Source of the DNA: an uncultured Ferrimonas sp. | GTDB taxonomy: Bacteria > Pseudomonadota > Gammaproteobacteria > Enterobacterales > Shewanellaceae | Reading direction: 5' to 3' | NCBI RefSeq assembly: GCF_947489035.1 | Contig: NZ_CANLCI010000004.1 | Location: forward strand, 1 to 64,000 | Length of the DNA: 64,000 bases | Part shown: positions 7,802 to 16,768 of the stretch, piece after piece | How positions within the stretch are numbered: position 1 is the first letter of the stretch | How the letters are laid out: each line of letters begins with the position of its first letter | Made by a program: the position numbers and the translations under genes | Notes under the pieces: model-generated | Seen by the model: the letters and a program-made list of their open reading frames with translations, nothing else | The model's database searches: none | Told to the model about the DNA's origin: nothing

Positions 7802-8932
7802 TTAACTATAGAACTTCCATATAGAAGAGCATACTTGATCCACTTCCTCTATTGTCAAATCGTAATACAACGGTAATCGTAAAAGCCTTTCTGATTCCGC
7901 TGTTGTATATTTATCTTCACCGTTAAAACAACCATGCTCAATACCTGCCGGACTAGAATGAAGCGGTATATAATGAAAGACTGCTGTTATCTTTTCTCTC
8001 TTAAGGTACCCAATTAATTCTCCACGTTCCTCGACACCTTGAACCTTAACGAAAAACATATGCGCATTATGTTCGCAACTAGAAGGTATAACAGGCAGTT
8101 CAATAAGACCTTTCTGCTCTAAGCCAGTAAGATTTTCGGCATAGCGCTGCCAAAGAGCCAAGCGCTTAGTGTTAATCTTTCCTGCATTTTCTAGTTGAGC
8201 TTTTAAGTACGCTGCTTGCAATTCAGACATCAGAAAACTAGAACCAATATCACGCCATGTGTATTTGTCAACTTGCCCACGGAAAAATTGACTTCTATTA
8301 GTCCCCTTCTCACGAATCACCTCTGCACGGTCAATGAGTTTTACGTCATTAATAAGCAGTGCACCACCTTCTCCGCCTGAAGTATAGTTTTTCGTTCCAT
8401 GAAAGCTAAAGCAACCAAGGTGGCCAATTGTCCCTAGAGCTTTACCTTTGTATGTCGACATCACTCCTTGTGCCGCATCTTCAACCACCAATAGATTATA
8501 CTTTTTAGATAGTATCATCAGACGATCCATATCACACGCAACACCAGCATAATGAACTGGCACAATCACCTTTGTTCGCTCAGTTATCGCATTTTCGACA
8601 CATGAGACATCCATATTCATTGTCGCAGGATCTATGTCCACAAATACTAGCTTCGCCCCATGCAAAGCAAACGCACTAGCTGAAGTGACAAAAGTATAAC
8701 TCGGGACAATAACCTCATCACCAGGTTGCAGGTCAGCTAAAAGTGCCGCCATTTCTAAAGCAGCTGTACACGATGGTGTTAATAAGGCTTTGTGGGTATT
8801 TAGATGCTTTTCGAACCATGCTTCGCACCACTTAGTATAATAGCCATCACCGATCATATTTTTACTATTTATCACATCGGTCATGTAAGACAATTCATTA
8901 CCAGTCACCGGCGATTTGTTAAAGTGGATCAT
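7802..8932 (-). CDS. wecE: dTDP-4-amino-4,6-dideoxygalactose transaminase
   Basis: A 376-residue DegT/DnrJ/EryC1-family aminotransferase, the usual WecE/RffA length. The PLP lysine is Lys181 in CFSFHGTKNYTSGGEGGAL, and VVEDAAQGV (149-157) carries the aspartate that contacts the cofactor. The enzyme should transfer an amino group from glutamate to dTDP-4-keto-6-deoxyglucose, giving dTDP-Fuc4N, using substrate made by RmlA and RmlB encoded just upstream. It follows the formyltransferase by ten bases, the same place wecE has after wecD in the ECA operon. The alternative, a VioA-type enzyme making Qui4N, is less likely given the close overall match to WecE. Confidence 0.9.
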   Translation of the reverse strand: MIHFNKSPVTGNELSYMTDVINSKNMIGDGYYTKWCEAWFEKHLNTHKALLTPSCTAALEMAALLADLQPGDEVIVPSYTFVTSASAFALHGAKLVFVDIDPATMNMDVSCVENAITERTKVIVPVHYAGVACDMDRLMILSKKYNLLVVEDAAQGVMSTYKGKALGTIGHLGCFSFHGTKNYTSGGEGGALLINDVKLIDRAEVIREKGTNRSQFFRGQVDKYTWRDIGSSFLMSELQAAYLKAQLENAGKINTKRLALWQRYAENLTGLEQKGLIELPVIPSSCEHNAHMFFVKVQGVEERGELIGYLKREKITAVFHYIPLHSSPAGIEHGCFNGEDKYTTAESERLLRLPLYYDLTIEEVDQVCSSIWKFYS

Positions 8933-8942
8933 AAGCTTACTC

Positions 8943-9902
8943 TTAACTATACTCAGGTTTGTTATCGCAGTGGCAATGTGTTTTTTTGCCTAAGGTCAAA
9001 TTGATACTTTTTAGAACATCTTTAGCTAGGTGTTTTTGTCCATTAACATATACGTCTTTAATTAATATTAGTGCATTTGACGCAGCAACAAAGACGCCTC
9101 TTTTTTCAATTTTGACTATCCTGCCTGGAATTAGACCAACATAATTATTTGATGTATCTATTTCAATATTGAACAATGTAAGCTTTTGTTCTCCTAAGTA
9201 AGTATGAGCACCTGGATATGGATGAGAGTATGATCTGATCAAATTCTTAATATCATGAGCTGATTTTGACCAATCTATCTCAAAGTCTTCGGGCTTTACT
9301 TTGCATGTGTAGGTTGCTGTGCAGTTATCCTGTTCGTTTAAGTTAATGTCTCCACTTTTTAGCTTTATATAAGCACGTTGCAAGATATCTAAATAGGCAT
9401 TAGTAACTTTTTCCACAACCTCACCAATATACTCATCATCATTGATGGTAACCTTTCTCTGTAGCAAGATTGGGCCTTCATCCATTGCTTCTACAATTTT
9501 AAACAAGGTTGCGCCAGTATATTTTTCCCCATTTCTTATTGACCAAACTGTAGGACTGAATCCTCTGTATTCTGGTAAAAGTGAGTCATGAAATACAAAA
9601 CAGCCTATCTTTGCAGCATCATAAATGCGCTTGGGAATTAAATAACGCCAACCAATAACTAAAATCAAATCAGGTTTCTGCTCCCATATTTTCTGATAAT
9701 CTTCATTATCTACTTTAGAGGTCACAAAAGCCTGAAAGTCATTCAATTTAGATAAATTTAATATTTTATCAACAAATTTTGGTTCCCACGGAGTTTCCTT
9801 AAATGTGAATACCGTAAGCTGATCATCAGTGCCTTTTATCTCCAGCATTCTTTCAAGACATCTTACACCGCGATCCGCGGCAACTAGCATTACAATATTC
9901 AA
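8943..9902 (-). CDS. Sugar N-formyltransferase (methionyl-tRNA formyltransferase-like)
   Basis: 319 residues. The N-terminal formyltransferase domain shows [19 protein letters not shown] (about 104-122) and [10 protein letters not shown] (139-148): His105 and Asp141 match the catalytic His and Asp that use N10-formyl-tetrahydrofolate. The usual Asn two residues before the His is Val103. A C-terminal OB-like region (about 205-290) follows, as in Fmt and sugar formyltransferases. It lies exactly where wecD (Fuc4N N-acetyltransferase) lies in the ECA operon, between rmlA and wecE, so it most likely formylates dTDP-Fuc4N. The start is a TTG at 9902 that overlaps the rmlA stop as TTGA; an ATG five codons in (9890) is the alternative. 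Confidence 0.82.
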   Translation of the reverse strand: MNIVMLVAADRGVRCLERMLEIKGTDDQLTVFTFKETPWEPKFVDKILNLSKLNDFQAFVTSKVDNEDYQKIWEQKPDLILVIGWRYLIPKRIYDAAKIGCFVFHDSLLPEYRGFSPTVWSIRNGEKYTGATLFKIVEAMDEGPILLQRKVTINDDEYIGEVVEKVTNAYLDILQRAYIKLKSGDINLNEQDNCTATYTCKVKPEDFEIDWSKSAHDIKNLIRSYSHPYPGAHTYLGEQKLTLFNIEIDTSNNYVGLIPGRIVKIEKRGVFVAASNALILIKDVYVNGQKHLAKDVLKSINLTLGKKTHCHCDNKPEYS

Positions 9903-10762
9903 TTAATTAACCCCAGTAAATATGCGCCATAACCGCCTTTTGCATATTTTTGGCCTAGAACGCGCAACCTTTCGGTAGATAACCACCCTTTTGAATAAGC
10001 TATCTCTTCCAAGCAAGCTATTTTGAACCCTTGCCGTTTTTCAATGGTTTCCACAAAATTAGCCGCTTCTAAAAGGCTATCGTGGGTCCCAGTGTCCAAC
10101 CAGGCGAAGCCACGCCCCAACAGTTCTACGTGGAGATTACCTTGTTCCAGATACATCTGGTTAAGGGTCGTGATTTCCAACTCACCACGGTCGGATGGTT
10201 GTACCTCCTTCGCTAGGCGCACTACACTGTTGTCATAAAAATACAGACCGGTTACGGCGAAGTGTGATTTAGGCTCTGCGGGCTTTTCTTCAATGGATAT
10301 CGCCTTCTGATTTTCGTCAAATTCCACCACGCCAAAGCGCTCGGGATCTCTCACCTTGTAACCGAAGACCGTCGCTCCTTCCTTACGCGCAGCCGCTTGC
10401 AACAATCGGGGAGAGAATCCCTGACCCCAGAAGATATTGTCGCCCAAAATCAAGCAAACACTGTCATCACCAATGAAGTCTTCACCAATAATGAAGGCTT
10501 GAGCCAAACCATCGGGAGAAGGTTGTACTGCATACTCAAGATTAATGCCGAATTCGCTACCATCACCCAACAAACGTTTGAAGCCGTCCTGATCTTCTGG
10601 AGTGGTGATGATCAGTATTTCCCGTATCCCCGCCAACATTAATACAGACAAGGGGTAGTAGATCATGGGTTTATCGTACACCGGCAACAGTTGCTTAGAC
10701 TGGCCACGAGTGATGGGATACAAACGGGTACCGGAACCACCGGCGAGGATAATGCCTTTCAT
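9899..10762 (-). CDS. rmlA: Glucose-1-phosphate thymidylyltransferase
   Basis: 287 residues, the full RmlA/RfbA length. It opens with [20 protein letters not shown], the nucleotide-binding signature, followed by [18 protein letters not shown] and later [20 protein letters not shown]. It joins dTTP and glucose-1-phosphate to give dTDP-glucose. No rmlC or rmlD is present in the window, so the dTDP-sugar branch serves WecE rather than rhamnose. Two bases separate it from rmlB, and its stop overlaps the formyltransferase start. Confidence 0.97.
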   Translation of the reverse strand: MKGIILAGGSGTRLYPITRGQSKQLLPVYDKPMIYYPLSVLMLAGIREILIITTPEDQDGFKRLLGDGSEFGINLEYAVQPSPDGLAQAFIIGEDFIGDDSVCLILGDNIFWGQGFSPRLLQAAARKEGATVFGYKVRDPERFGVVEFDENQKAISIEEKPAEPKSHFAVTGLYFYDNSVVRLAKEVQPSDRGELEITTLNQMYLEQGNLHVELLGRGFAWLDTGTHDSLLEAANFVETIEKRQGFKIACLEEIAYSKGWLSTERLRVLGQKYAKGGYGAYLLGLIN

Positions 10763-10764
10763 TA

Positions 10765-11832
10765 TTACTTACTCTCTACGCCAATTCTTTCCAACTGGTA
10801 ACTGCCGTCCAGCACCTTCTGCCACCACTGTCTATTTTCCAAGTACCAGATGATGGTTTTTCGGATGCCAGATTCGAAAGACTCTTCCGGTGTCCACCCT
10901 AGTTCTACAGCTATCTTGTTCGCGTCAATGGCGTAGCGCTTATCGTGACCTGGACGGTCTTTTACGAAGGTGATCAGATCTCGGTAACTATCAATACCTT
11001 TAGGCTTATTGGGCGCAAAGTCTTCCAAAATGTCACAGATAGTATGCACAACGTCCAGGTTGGCTTTCTCGTTGTGGCCGCCAATGTTGTAGGTCTCCCC
11101 CACTTCACCCTGAATCAACACCGTGTACAGCGCGCGAGCGTGATCTTCCACATATAGCCAATCTCTGATCTGCTGGCCATCGCCGTAAACAGGCAAGGCC
11201 TTACCATCTAGGGCATTCAGGATCATGTGGGGGATCAGCTTTTCCGGAAAATGATACGGCCCATAGTTGTTGGAACAGTTGGTGACGATCACCGGCAAAC
11301 CGTACGTACGTTGCCATGCCCGAACTAAGTGGTCGCTAGAAGCTTTGGAGGCCGAGTAAGGGCTGCTCGGAGCATAGGGCGTGGTTTCCATAAACAAGTC
11401 ATCCGTACCCTCCAAGTCACCGTAGACTTCGTCGGTAGAGATATGGTGGAAGCGAAAGCGAGTCTTGGCTTCGCCTACCAAGTCCTGCCAATAGCCTCTA
11501 GCGGCTTCCAGCAGTACATAGGTGCCAATGATATTGGTTTCGATAAAAGCGGAAGGGCCATCAATGGATCGGTCTACGTGGCTTTCCGCTGCCAGATGCA
11601 TCACTGCATCGGGCTGATGCTCTTGAAATACGCGTTGTAAGGCAGACGCATCACAGATATCAACCTGTTCAAAAGCATAACGCTCGCAACTTGATACTCC
11701 GAGCAGCGAATCCAAGTTGCCCGCGTATGTCAATTTGTCTACATTGACTACCGTGTTATTGGTGTTTTGAATAATGTTGCGAATGACGGCAGACCCTATA
11801 AAACCAGCACCACCCGTGACTAGGATTTTCAT
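10765..11832 (-). CDS. rmlB: dTDP-glucose 4,6-dehydratase
   Basis: 355 residues of the short-chain dehydrogenase fold. [20 protein letters not shown] holds the NAD-binding GxxGxx[14 protein letters not shown] the catalytic Thr-Asp-Glu region, and [10 protein letters not shown] the YxxxK pair. It converts dTDP-glucose to dTDP-4-keto-6-deoxyglucose, the substrate of WecE. The ATG at 11832 is chosen: it overlaps the wecC stop by one base (TAATG), a sign of translational coupling; a TTG two codons upstream is less likely. Confidence 0.97.
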   Translation of the reverse strand: MKILVTGGAGFIGSAVIRNIIQNTNNTVVNVDKLTYAGNLDSLLGVSSCERYAFEQVDICDASALQRVFQEHQPDAVMHLAAESHVDRSIDGPSAFIETNIIGTYVLLEAARGYWQDLVGEAKTRFRFHHISTDEVYGDLEGTDDLFMETTPYAPSSPYSASKASSDHLVRAWQRTYGLPVIVTNCSNNYGPYHFPEKLIPHMILNALDGKALPVYGDGQQIRDWLYVEDHARALYTVLIQGEVGETYNIGGHNEKANLDVVHTICDILEDFAPNKPKGIDSYRDLITFVKDRPGHDKRYAIDANKIAVELGWTPEESFESGIRKTIIWYLENRQWWQKVLDGSYQLERIGVESK

Positions 11833-13079
11833 TACCAAATACCTTTAGTATCGATGATAATACCTGAAATTGGCTTTATAGCCTTAAATACTTTGTGGTC
11901 TACCAGCATAACTTGGATATCAGCTTCAGCCGCAGCTTGTTGAAAAGCTACCAGCTCAAATTCAAAGTCGGTCACATTCTGTTCGATGTTTGGTTCAACT
12001 GCAACTACCCTTCCACTATGCAGGTCACATATTTTATTAGCGATGTCTAGAGCTGGGCTTTCTCTTAAGTCATCAATATCTGGTTTAAAAGCTAATCCAT
12101 AGCAAGCAACGGTAATATCTTTTGCCGTCTTATTAGGGTTTGCTTGGAGAAAGTCGCTTATCGCAAGCTTTACCTTATCAATGACCCACTCAGGTTTGCC
12201 ATCATTTACCAGTCTAGCCGTATGGATAAGCTTAGCCTCATTCGGGGTCTTAGAAACGATAAACCACGGGTCAACAGCGATACAATGACCACCGACACCG
12301 GGTCCGGGTTGAAGGATGTTTACACGTGGGTGACGGTTTGCCAACTCAATCAACTCCCAGACGTTGATGTCGAGTTTATCGCATATAATAGATAACTCGT
12401 TGGCAAAGGCAATTTGAACATCTCGAGAGCTATTTTCAGTCAATTTTGCCATTTCTGCAGTACGAGCATTTGTAATGACGCACTCGCCCTTAACGAAAGT
12501 CTGGTAAAGTTCAACGGAGAGCTCCGAACAACGCTTGGTGATACCACCAATAACGCGATCATTTTCAACCAGTTCACGCACCACATGACCAGGCAGAACA
12601 CGTTCAGGACAGTGAGCTACGTTAACGTCTGCTTGTTCACCGGCTTGCTGAGGGAAAGTCAGATCAGGACGCGCCTCCGCCATCCACTCGGCCATTTGTT
12701 CAGTGGCACCGACTGGGGAGGTGGACTCAAGGATAACGAGATCGCCTTTTTTAAGCACAGGTGCAACCGCTTTAGCGGCAGATTCGATGTAACTCAAGTC
12801 CGGTTCATGATCACCCTTGAAAGGTGTCGGTACTGCAATCAAGAACGCATCGGCCGGCTCCGGTGTAATTGTCGCTTTTAGATAACCTTCAGTCACAGCC
12901 GCATGGACGATCATATCTAAATCCGGTTCAACGATATGGATCTCACCACGGTTGATGGTGTCAACGGCGTGCTGACTGATATCAACACCGATCACTTTCT
13001 TTTTCCGACTGGCAAACATGGCAGCAGTAGGTAGGCCAATATAACCCAGCCCAATCACAGATACAGTTTCAAAAGACAT
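11832..13079 (-). CDS. wecC: UDP-N-acetyl-D-mannosamine dehydrogenase
   Basis: 415 residues from the ATG at 13079, preceded by AAGGAC; upstream codons to 13115 lack a ribosome site. [20 protein letters not shown] is the NAD-binding fold, and [16 protein letters not shown] carries the catalytic cysteine of the UDP-sugar dehydrogenase family; the IAVDPWF ending is typical of the ManNAc type rather than UDP-glucose dehydrogenase. It oxidises UDP-ManNAc to UDP-ManNAcA in two NAD-dependent steps. It follows wecB by 22 bases, as in the ECA operon. Confidence 0.95.
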   Translation of the reverse strand: MSFETVSVIGLGYIGLPTAAMFASRKKKVIGVDISQHAVDTINRGEIHIVEPDLDMIVHAAVTEGYLKATITPEPADAFLIAVPTPFKGDHEPDLSYIESAAKAVAPVLKKGDLVILESTSPVGATEQMAEWMAEARPDLTFPQQAGEQADVNVAHCPERVLPGHVVRELVENDRVIGGITKRCSELSVELYQTFVKGECVITNARTAEMAKLTENSSRDVQIAFANELSIICDKLDINVWELIELANRHPRVNILQPGPGVGGHCIAVDPWFIVSKTPNEAKLIHTARLVNDGKPEWVIDKVKLAISDFLQANPNKTAKDITVACYGLAFKPDIDDLRESPALDIANKICDLHSGRVVAVEPNIEQNVTDFEFELVAFQQAAAEADIQVMLVDHKVFKAIKPISGIIIDTKGIW

Positions 13080-13101
13080 ACTACAAAAAGTCCTTAAAAT
13101 A

Positions 13102-14223
13102 TTAATTGGTTTCAATCAGTGCTTCGAGAATACGTTGACAGGCATTGCCGTCTCCGTAGGGGTTATGCGCAAAACTCATTATTTGGTATTCAGACTCATC
13201 GTCCAGCAACTTCGCCAAACCAGTGATAATCTTATCTACATCAGTTCCCACCAGTTTCACCGTTCCAGCTTCTACAGCTTCAGGTCGTTCGGTGGTATCG
13301 CGCATTACTAACACTGGCTTGCCCAAGGAAGGGGCCTCTTCCTGGATCCCACCTGAATCAGTCAAAATGGTATGGGCACGGTTCATCAAGTAGACGAATG
13401 GTAGGTAGTCCTGAGGCTCAATAAGATGGACATTTTCGCGAGCACTTAGCAGACGATTTACCGGTTCCCTTACATTGGGGTTCAAGTGTACAGGGTAAAC
13501 AAAGTCCACGTCCTGGTACTGTTCAGCCATATGCGCAATGGCCTCACAGATCCGCTCAAACCCGCCGCCGAAGCTTTCACGACGATGTCCTGTGATCAGA
13601 ACCATTTTTCGGTTTCCTTGAAGCATCGGGAACCGTTCAGCCATCTCGGAAACCAGAGTACTATCGTTTTCCAGTTTATCCTTCACTGACAGCAACGCAT
13701 CAATTACGGTGTTGCCAGTAACGACAATTTTCTCTTGGCCAATGTTTTCTCGAATGAGGTTTTGTTCAGACGTTGCGGTTGGAGCAAAGTGGATATTTGC
13801 CAAGCTACCTGTAACTTTACGGTTGCCTTCCTCAGGCCAAGGAGAATAGATGTTACCGGTGCGCAAGCCGGCTTCAACATGCCCGACTTTGATTTGCTGG
13901 TAGTACGCCGCTAGCGTCGTAGACAGTGTAGTAGCGGTGTCACCGTGCACCAACACGTAGTCAGGCTTGAACTCGGCCAATACCGGCTTAAGACCCTGCA
14001 GGATATTGCAGGTTACATCGGTCAGGTCCTGACCTGGCTTCATGATGTTCAAATCATAATCAGGCTTAATCTCAAACAGTTCGAGTACCTGATCCAACAT
14101 TTCACGGTGCTGGGCAGTCACACAAACTTTTGCCTCAAAACGCTCATCTACCGCCAAGGCGTGAACGAGAGGCGCCATTTTAATTGCTTCAGGTCGAGTC
14201 CCAAAAACGGTTAATACTTTCAT
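13102..14223 (-). CDS. wecB: UDP-N-acetylglucosamine 2-epimerase (non-hydrolysing)
   Basis: 373 residues from the ATG at 14223, preceded by GAAGAGAA. It has the family signatures [20 protein letters not shown] at the start, [38 protein letters not shown] and [20 protein letters not shown] near the C-terminus. It interconverts UDP-GlcNAc and UDP-ManNAc, feeding WecC. It is the first gene after a 310-base gap from wecA, so it may have its own promoter. Confidence 0.97.
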   Translation of the reverse strand: MKVLTVFGTRPEAIKMAPLVHALAVDERFEAKVCVTAQHREMLDQVLELFEIKPDYDLNIMKPGQDLTDVTCNILQGLKPVLAEFKPDYVLVHGDTATTLSTTLAAYYQQIKVGHVEAGLRTGNIYSPWPEEGNRKVTGSLANIHFAPTATSEQNLIRENIGQEKIVVTGNTVIDALLSVKDKLENDSTLVSEMAERFPMLQGNRKMVLITGHRRESFGGGFERICEAIAHMAEQYQDVDFVYPVHLNPNVREPVNRLLSARENVHLIEPQDYLPFVYLMNRAHTILTDSGGIQEEAPSLGKPVLVMRDTTERPEAVEAGTVKLVGTDVDKIITGLAKLLDDESEYQIMSFAHNPYGDGNACQRILEALIETN

Positions 14224-14535
14224 CAATTATTATTCTCTTCGGTAGAGAGTTGCGTCTCTTTCCAAGGACGAGCAACTTAAGGATTTGGTAATAGATGTGT
14301 GAGCAACTGGTTTCCAGTACTGTTAAGGCACGTTAGTTTTGGGCATCAATTGATGTCCTAAAATAGGGACTATAGTCGGACGACCTCACTTCAAAAGTTG
14401 AATTTTCTCAACTTCTCATCTCAGACTTTCGACCCAGCCAGAGACGCTTTTCCTTCATTTTGAGCCAGTCCACCTGCCCCAAAGCACCGCGAAACCTCTC
14501 TATGGCTTATTTCCTTAATGAGGTCCTAATAGGTT
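14224..14535. other. Intergenic region between wecA and wecB, with two inverted repeats
   Basis: No gene seen. It holds GGGCATCAATTGATGTCC (14341-14358, near-perfect palindrome) and a small hairpin AAGTTGA-attttc-TCAACTT (14395-14414). Either could act in termination after wecA or in control of wecB, but neither is followed by a clear U-run on the minus strand. No JUMPstart or ops element was recognised. Confidence 0.4.
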
Positions 14536-15621
14536 CTATTTTGGCTCTACTTCGATAGAGCTTGGTTTGCCACGTAATTCACGAATCCACTTAACCAATT
14601 TCCAGATATGTTGAATCGCGTAGTTGTACACAGCAAACATCATGATGAAGCCAATAAACATTAACCATTCCGGTGCTTCTGCGGTTTCAGCCAAAATACC
14701 TAAGCCGATGAGAAATCCTGCAATAGCGGTGATCAGACTCAGCGATTGTCTCGGGCTTAATCCTGCGCGCATGCATATATGATGCAGGTGATCGCGATCA
14801 GGCTTAAATGGGCTTTGGCCTTTGCGGATACGGCGGGACATGATGGCTGCCATATCCATTAAAGGGAGTGCGATTACCCATAAAGCAGTTACAGGTTTGA
14901 AGGCAGGAGTATCACCTTGGCTACCAAAAACCAAAAGCCAGACTACGGTTAAGCCGATCAACATAGAACCGGCGTCGCCCATAAAGATCTTTTTTGCTTT
15001 TCTATTCGGCCAGCCGAGGTTGAAAGTTAGATAGGCACTAATTGCTGCTATGAAAAGTACTGGGAGCACCCACGCATCATTACCAGCAACAAAGAACAAA
15101 ATAGCTAAGCCGATGAATGTTGCGATACTGAGCATACCCGCTAAGCCATCAATTCCATCAACCATATTAAAGGCGTTGATAGCACCGATTACCGCAACTA
15201 CGGTTATCAAGATCCCAACATAACTAAGCTTAAACTCAAAAAAGCCAAGAAGAAAACCAAGGCTCTCTAGGTACAGTTCAGCACCAAAAATCATGATGCC
15301 CGCCGACAAAGCTTGTACGGCCAATCGGTGCGAGACTTTCAAATCATGCTTATCGTCTAGAACACCCAGCATCAAAATTATTGCGGCCGAGAGCAGGTAT
15401 AAGTTCAAAATCTGATTGTGAGGCAAGAACATCATAATAGCGCTCATCACCCCGATGAAAATGGCGATGCCTCCAATCAACGGCACCGCGCCGGTATGGT
15501 GTTTTCGCTCGTTTGGTTTGTCAACCAAACCAAAACGATATGCCACCGGCTTAGCAATTCGCACAGCCGCATAACTGGCGACAAATGCCCAGATAAGGGC
15601 AGCAAACAGTTCCATGTTCAT
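14536..15621 (-). CDS. wecA: Undecaprenyl-phosphate GlcNAc-1-phosphate transferase
   Basis: 361 residues from the ATG at 15621, preceded by GAGGG. A polytopic membrane protein of about 11 helices in the MraY/WecA family. Motifs: VDKPNERKHHTGAVPLIGG near the N-terminus, the DDKHDL acidic motif, NAFNMVDGIDGLAG, and the cytoplasmic DRDHLHH loop that marks WecA-type specificity. It transfers GlcNAc-1-phosphate from UDP-GlcNAc to undecaprenyl phosphate, the first step for ECA and many O antigens. Being part of this locus, it sets the first sugar of the repeat unit made by the downstream genes. Confidence 0.95.
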   Translation of the reverse strand: MNMELFAALIWAFVASYAAVRIAKPVAYRFGLVDKPNERKHHTGAVPLIGGIAIFIGVMSAIMMFLPHNQILNLYLLSAAIILMLGVLDDKHDLKVSHRLAVQALSAGIMIFGAELYLESLGFLLGFFEFKLSYVGILITVVAVIGAINAFNMVDGIDGLAGMLSIATFIGLAILFFVAGNDAWVLPVLFIAAISAYLTFNLGWPNRKAKKIFMGDAGSMLIGLTVVWLLVFGSQGDTPAFKPVTALWVIALPLMDMAAIMSRRIRKGQSPFKPDRDHLHHICMRAGLSPRQSLSLITAIAGFLIGLGILAETAEAPEWLMFIGFIMMFAVYNYAIQHIWKLVKWIRELRGKPSSIEVEPK

Positions 15622-15718
15622 GGTTCCCTCAACAATAGATTCAATTAACATAACGGTTTCTTATTGAGCAGTTGAGCATAGTTCACTCGCAGGATGAAGT
15701 TCACCTAAAAGAACGCGT

Positions 15719-16660
15719 TTACTTGCGAACAAAAGCACGAATTAACACGACAAATACACCCAGCATACCGCCCAATAATGTGCCCAACACACAGATAAGA
15801 GCACGCTTTGGCTTTGCCTTCAGCTCTGGCACTACTGCAGCATCTACTGTTTTAAAAATGTATTCATCGCGGACCTCAGCAAACATTACGGTCTTGCTTT
15901 GTTCTTCAATCAGTTGATACAGCACGTTTTGCAATTCGGCGATCTTAGTCGTCGCCAGTTTTGATTCAAGATAGGTAATGCTTTTATTGGCTTCTTTTAG
16001 ATCCCGTGTTTTCATCTCGAAGTTAATGTCTTGCACTAACCAATCAACCCATTGTTTGGCAACGAATGGGGAAAAGTGCTCAACCGAAATAGAAACAAGC
16101 CCTGAATCTTTTGCTTGGCTCACTGTGATCAGTTCCAACATCGCCTCAACTAACTCTTGCTCTGTTGGCTCAACGCCGCGGCGGCCTTCAGGCTCACGCA
16201 GCCATTGTTTAGAGGAACCGTTATAAACTTCTTCATCAATAAGGAGTTGATCCGTGGACTCATCCCAACCCTTTGCCGCCATTAATGCTACTTGCAATTG
16301 ATGTTGTTCAATAAAGTTGCTGAGAAAAGTGCGTGACTGCACCACTTCCATCGCAAGAGTGGTGTTATCTACAGCGCCACCACCGCCTAAGCTGATGCCA
16401 GCAAGTGACGCTAATCCACCGAATTGCCCAGCCAAACCACCCAAGCCGCCTTGTTCTTGGCTCGCAGGTGCCAGCAATGCTTCTGACTTATAGATATTAG
16501 GCAGATACAGCGCCAAGCAAACGGCACCAATGGCGAAAACAGAAGTAATCGCAGTGATCAACCATTTTCCCGCCCAGATTGTGGCAAACAGTTCACGTAG
16601 ATCGATCTCGTCGTCAGCGGCGAAATTCACATCAGCCGCCAATTGTTTTGTTTGATTCAT
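15719..16660 (-). CDS. Chain-length determinant protein, Wzz family
   Basis: 313 residues with the Wzz/PCP plan: a membrane segment near 34-54 (WLITAITSVFAIGAVCLALYL) followed by the PNIYKSEALLAPAS stretch, a periplasmic domain with coiled-coil helices (about 205-265), a proline-rich stretch (VVPELKAKPKRA) and a second membrane segment near the end. The proteins set how many repeat units Wzy joins. A glycine-rich stretch (about 71-97) replaces part of the usual first periplasmic region. There is no kinase domain. It lies between the export protein and wecA, like OtnB/WbfE next to OtnA/WbfF in Vibrio. Confidence 0.88.
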   Translation of the reverse strand: MNQTKQLAADVNFAADDEIDLRELFATIWAGKWLITAITSVFAIGAVCLALYLPNIYKSEALLAPASQEQGGLGGLAGQFGGLASLAGISLGGGGAVDNTTLAMEVVQSRTFLSNFIEQHQLQVALMAAKGWDESTDQLLIDEEVYNGSSKQWLREPEGRRGVEPTEQELVEAMLELITVSQAKDSGLVSISVEHFSPFVAKQWVDWLVQDINFEMKTRDLKEANKSITYLESKLATTKIAELQNVLYQLIEEQSKTVMFAEVRDEYIFKTVDAAVVPELKAKPKRALICVLGTLLGGMLGVFVVLIRAFVRK

Positions 16661-16673
16661 AAGTCGTCAATTT

Positions 16674-16697
16674 GAGAGAGGAATTACTCCCTCTCTC
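16674..16697 (-). repeat. Hairpin GAGAGAGG/CCTCTCTC in front of the wzz-like gene
   Basis: Two eight-base arms with an eight-base loop, ending about 13 bases before the wzz start codon on the minus strand. No U-run follows in that direction, so it is not an obvious terminator; it may shape translation of the wzz-like gene, whose own ribosome site is weak. Confidence 0.4.
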
Positions 16698-16768
16698 TTT
16701 TCCTAAATCGCATTAATTCGAGAAGACAAGCGCATTACATCAATACGCTTGTTGGGCTGAAGTCTAAC

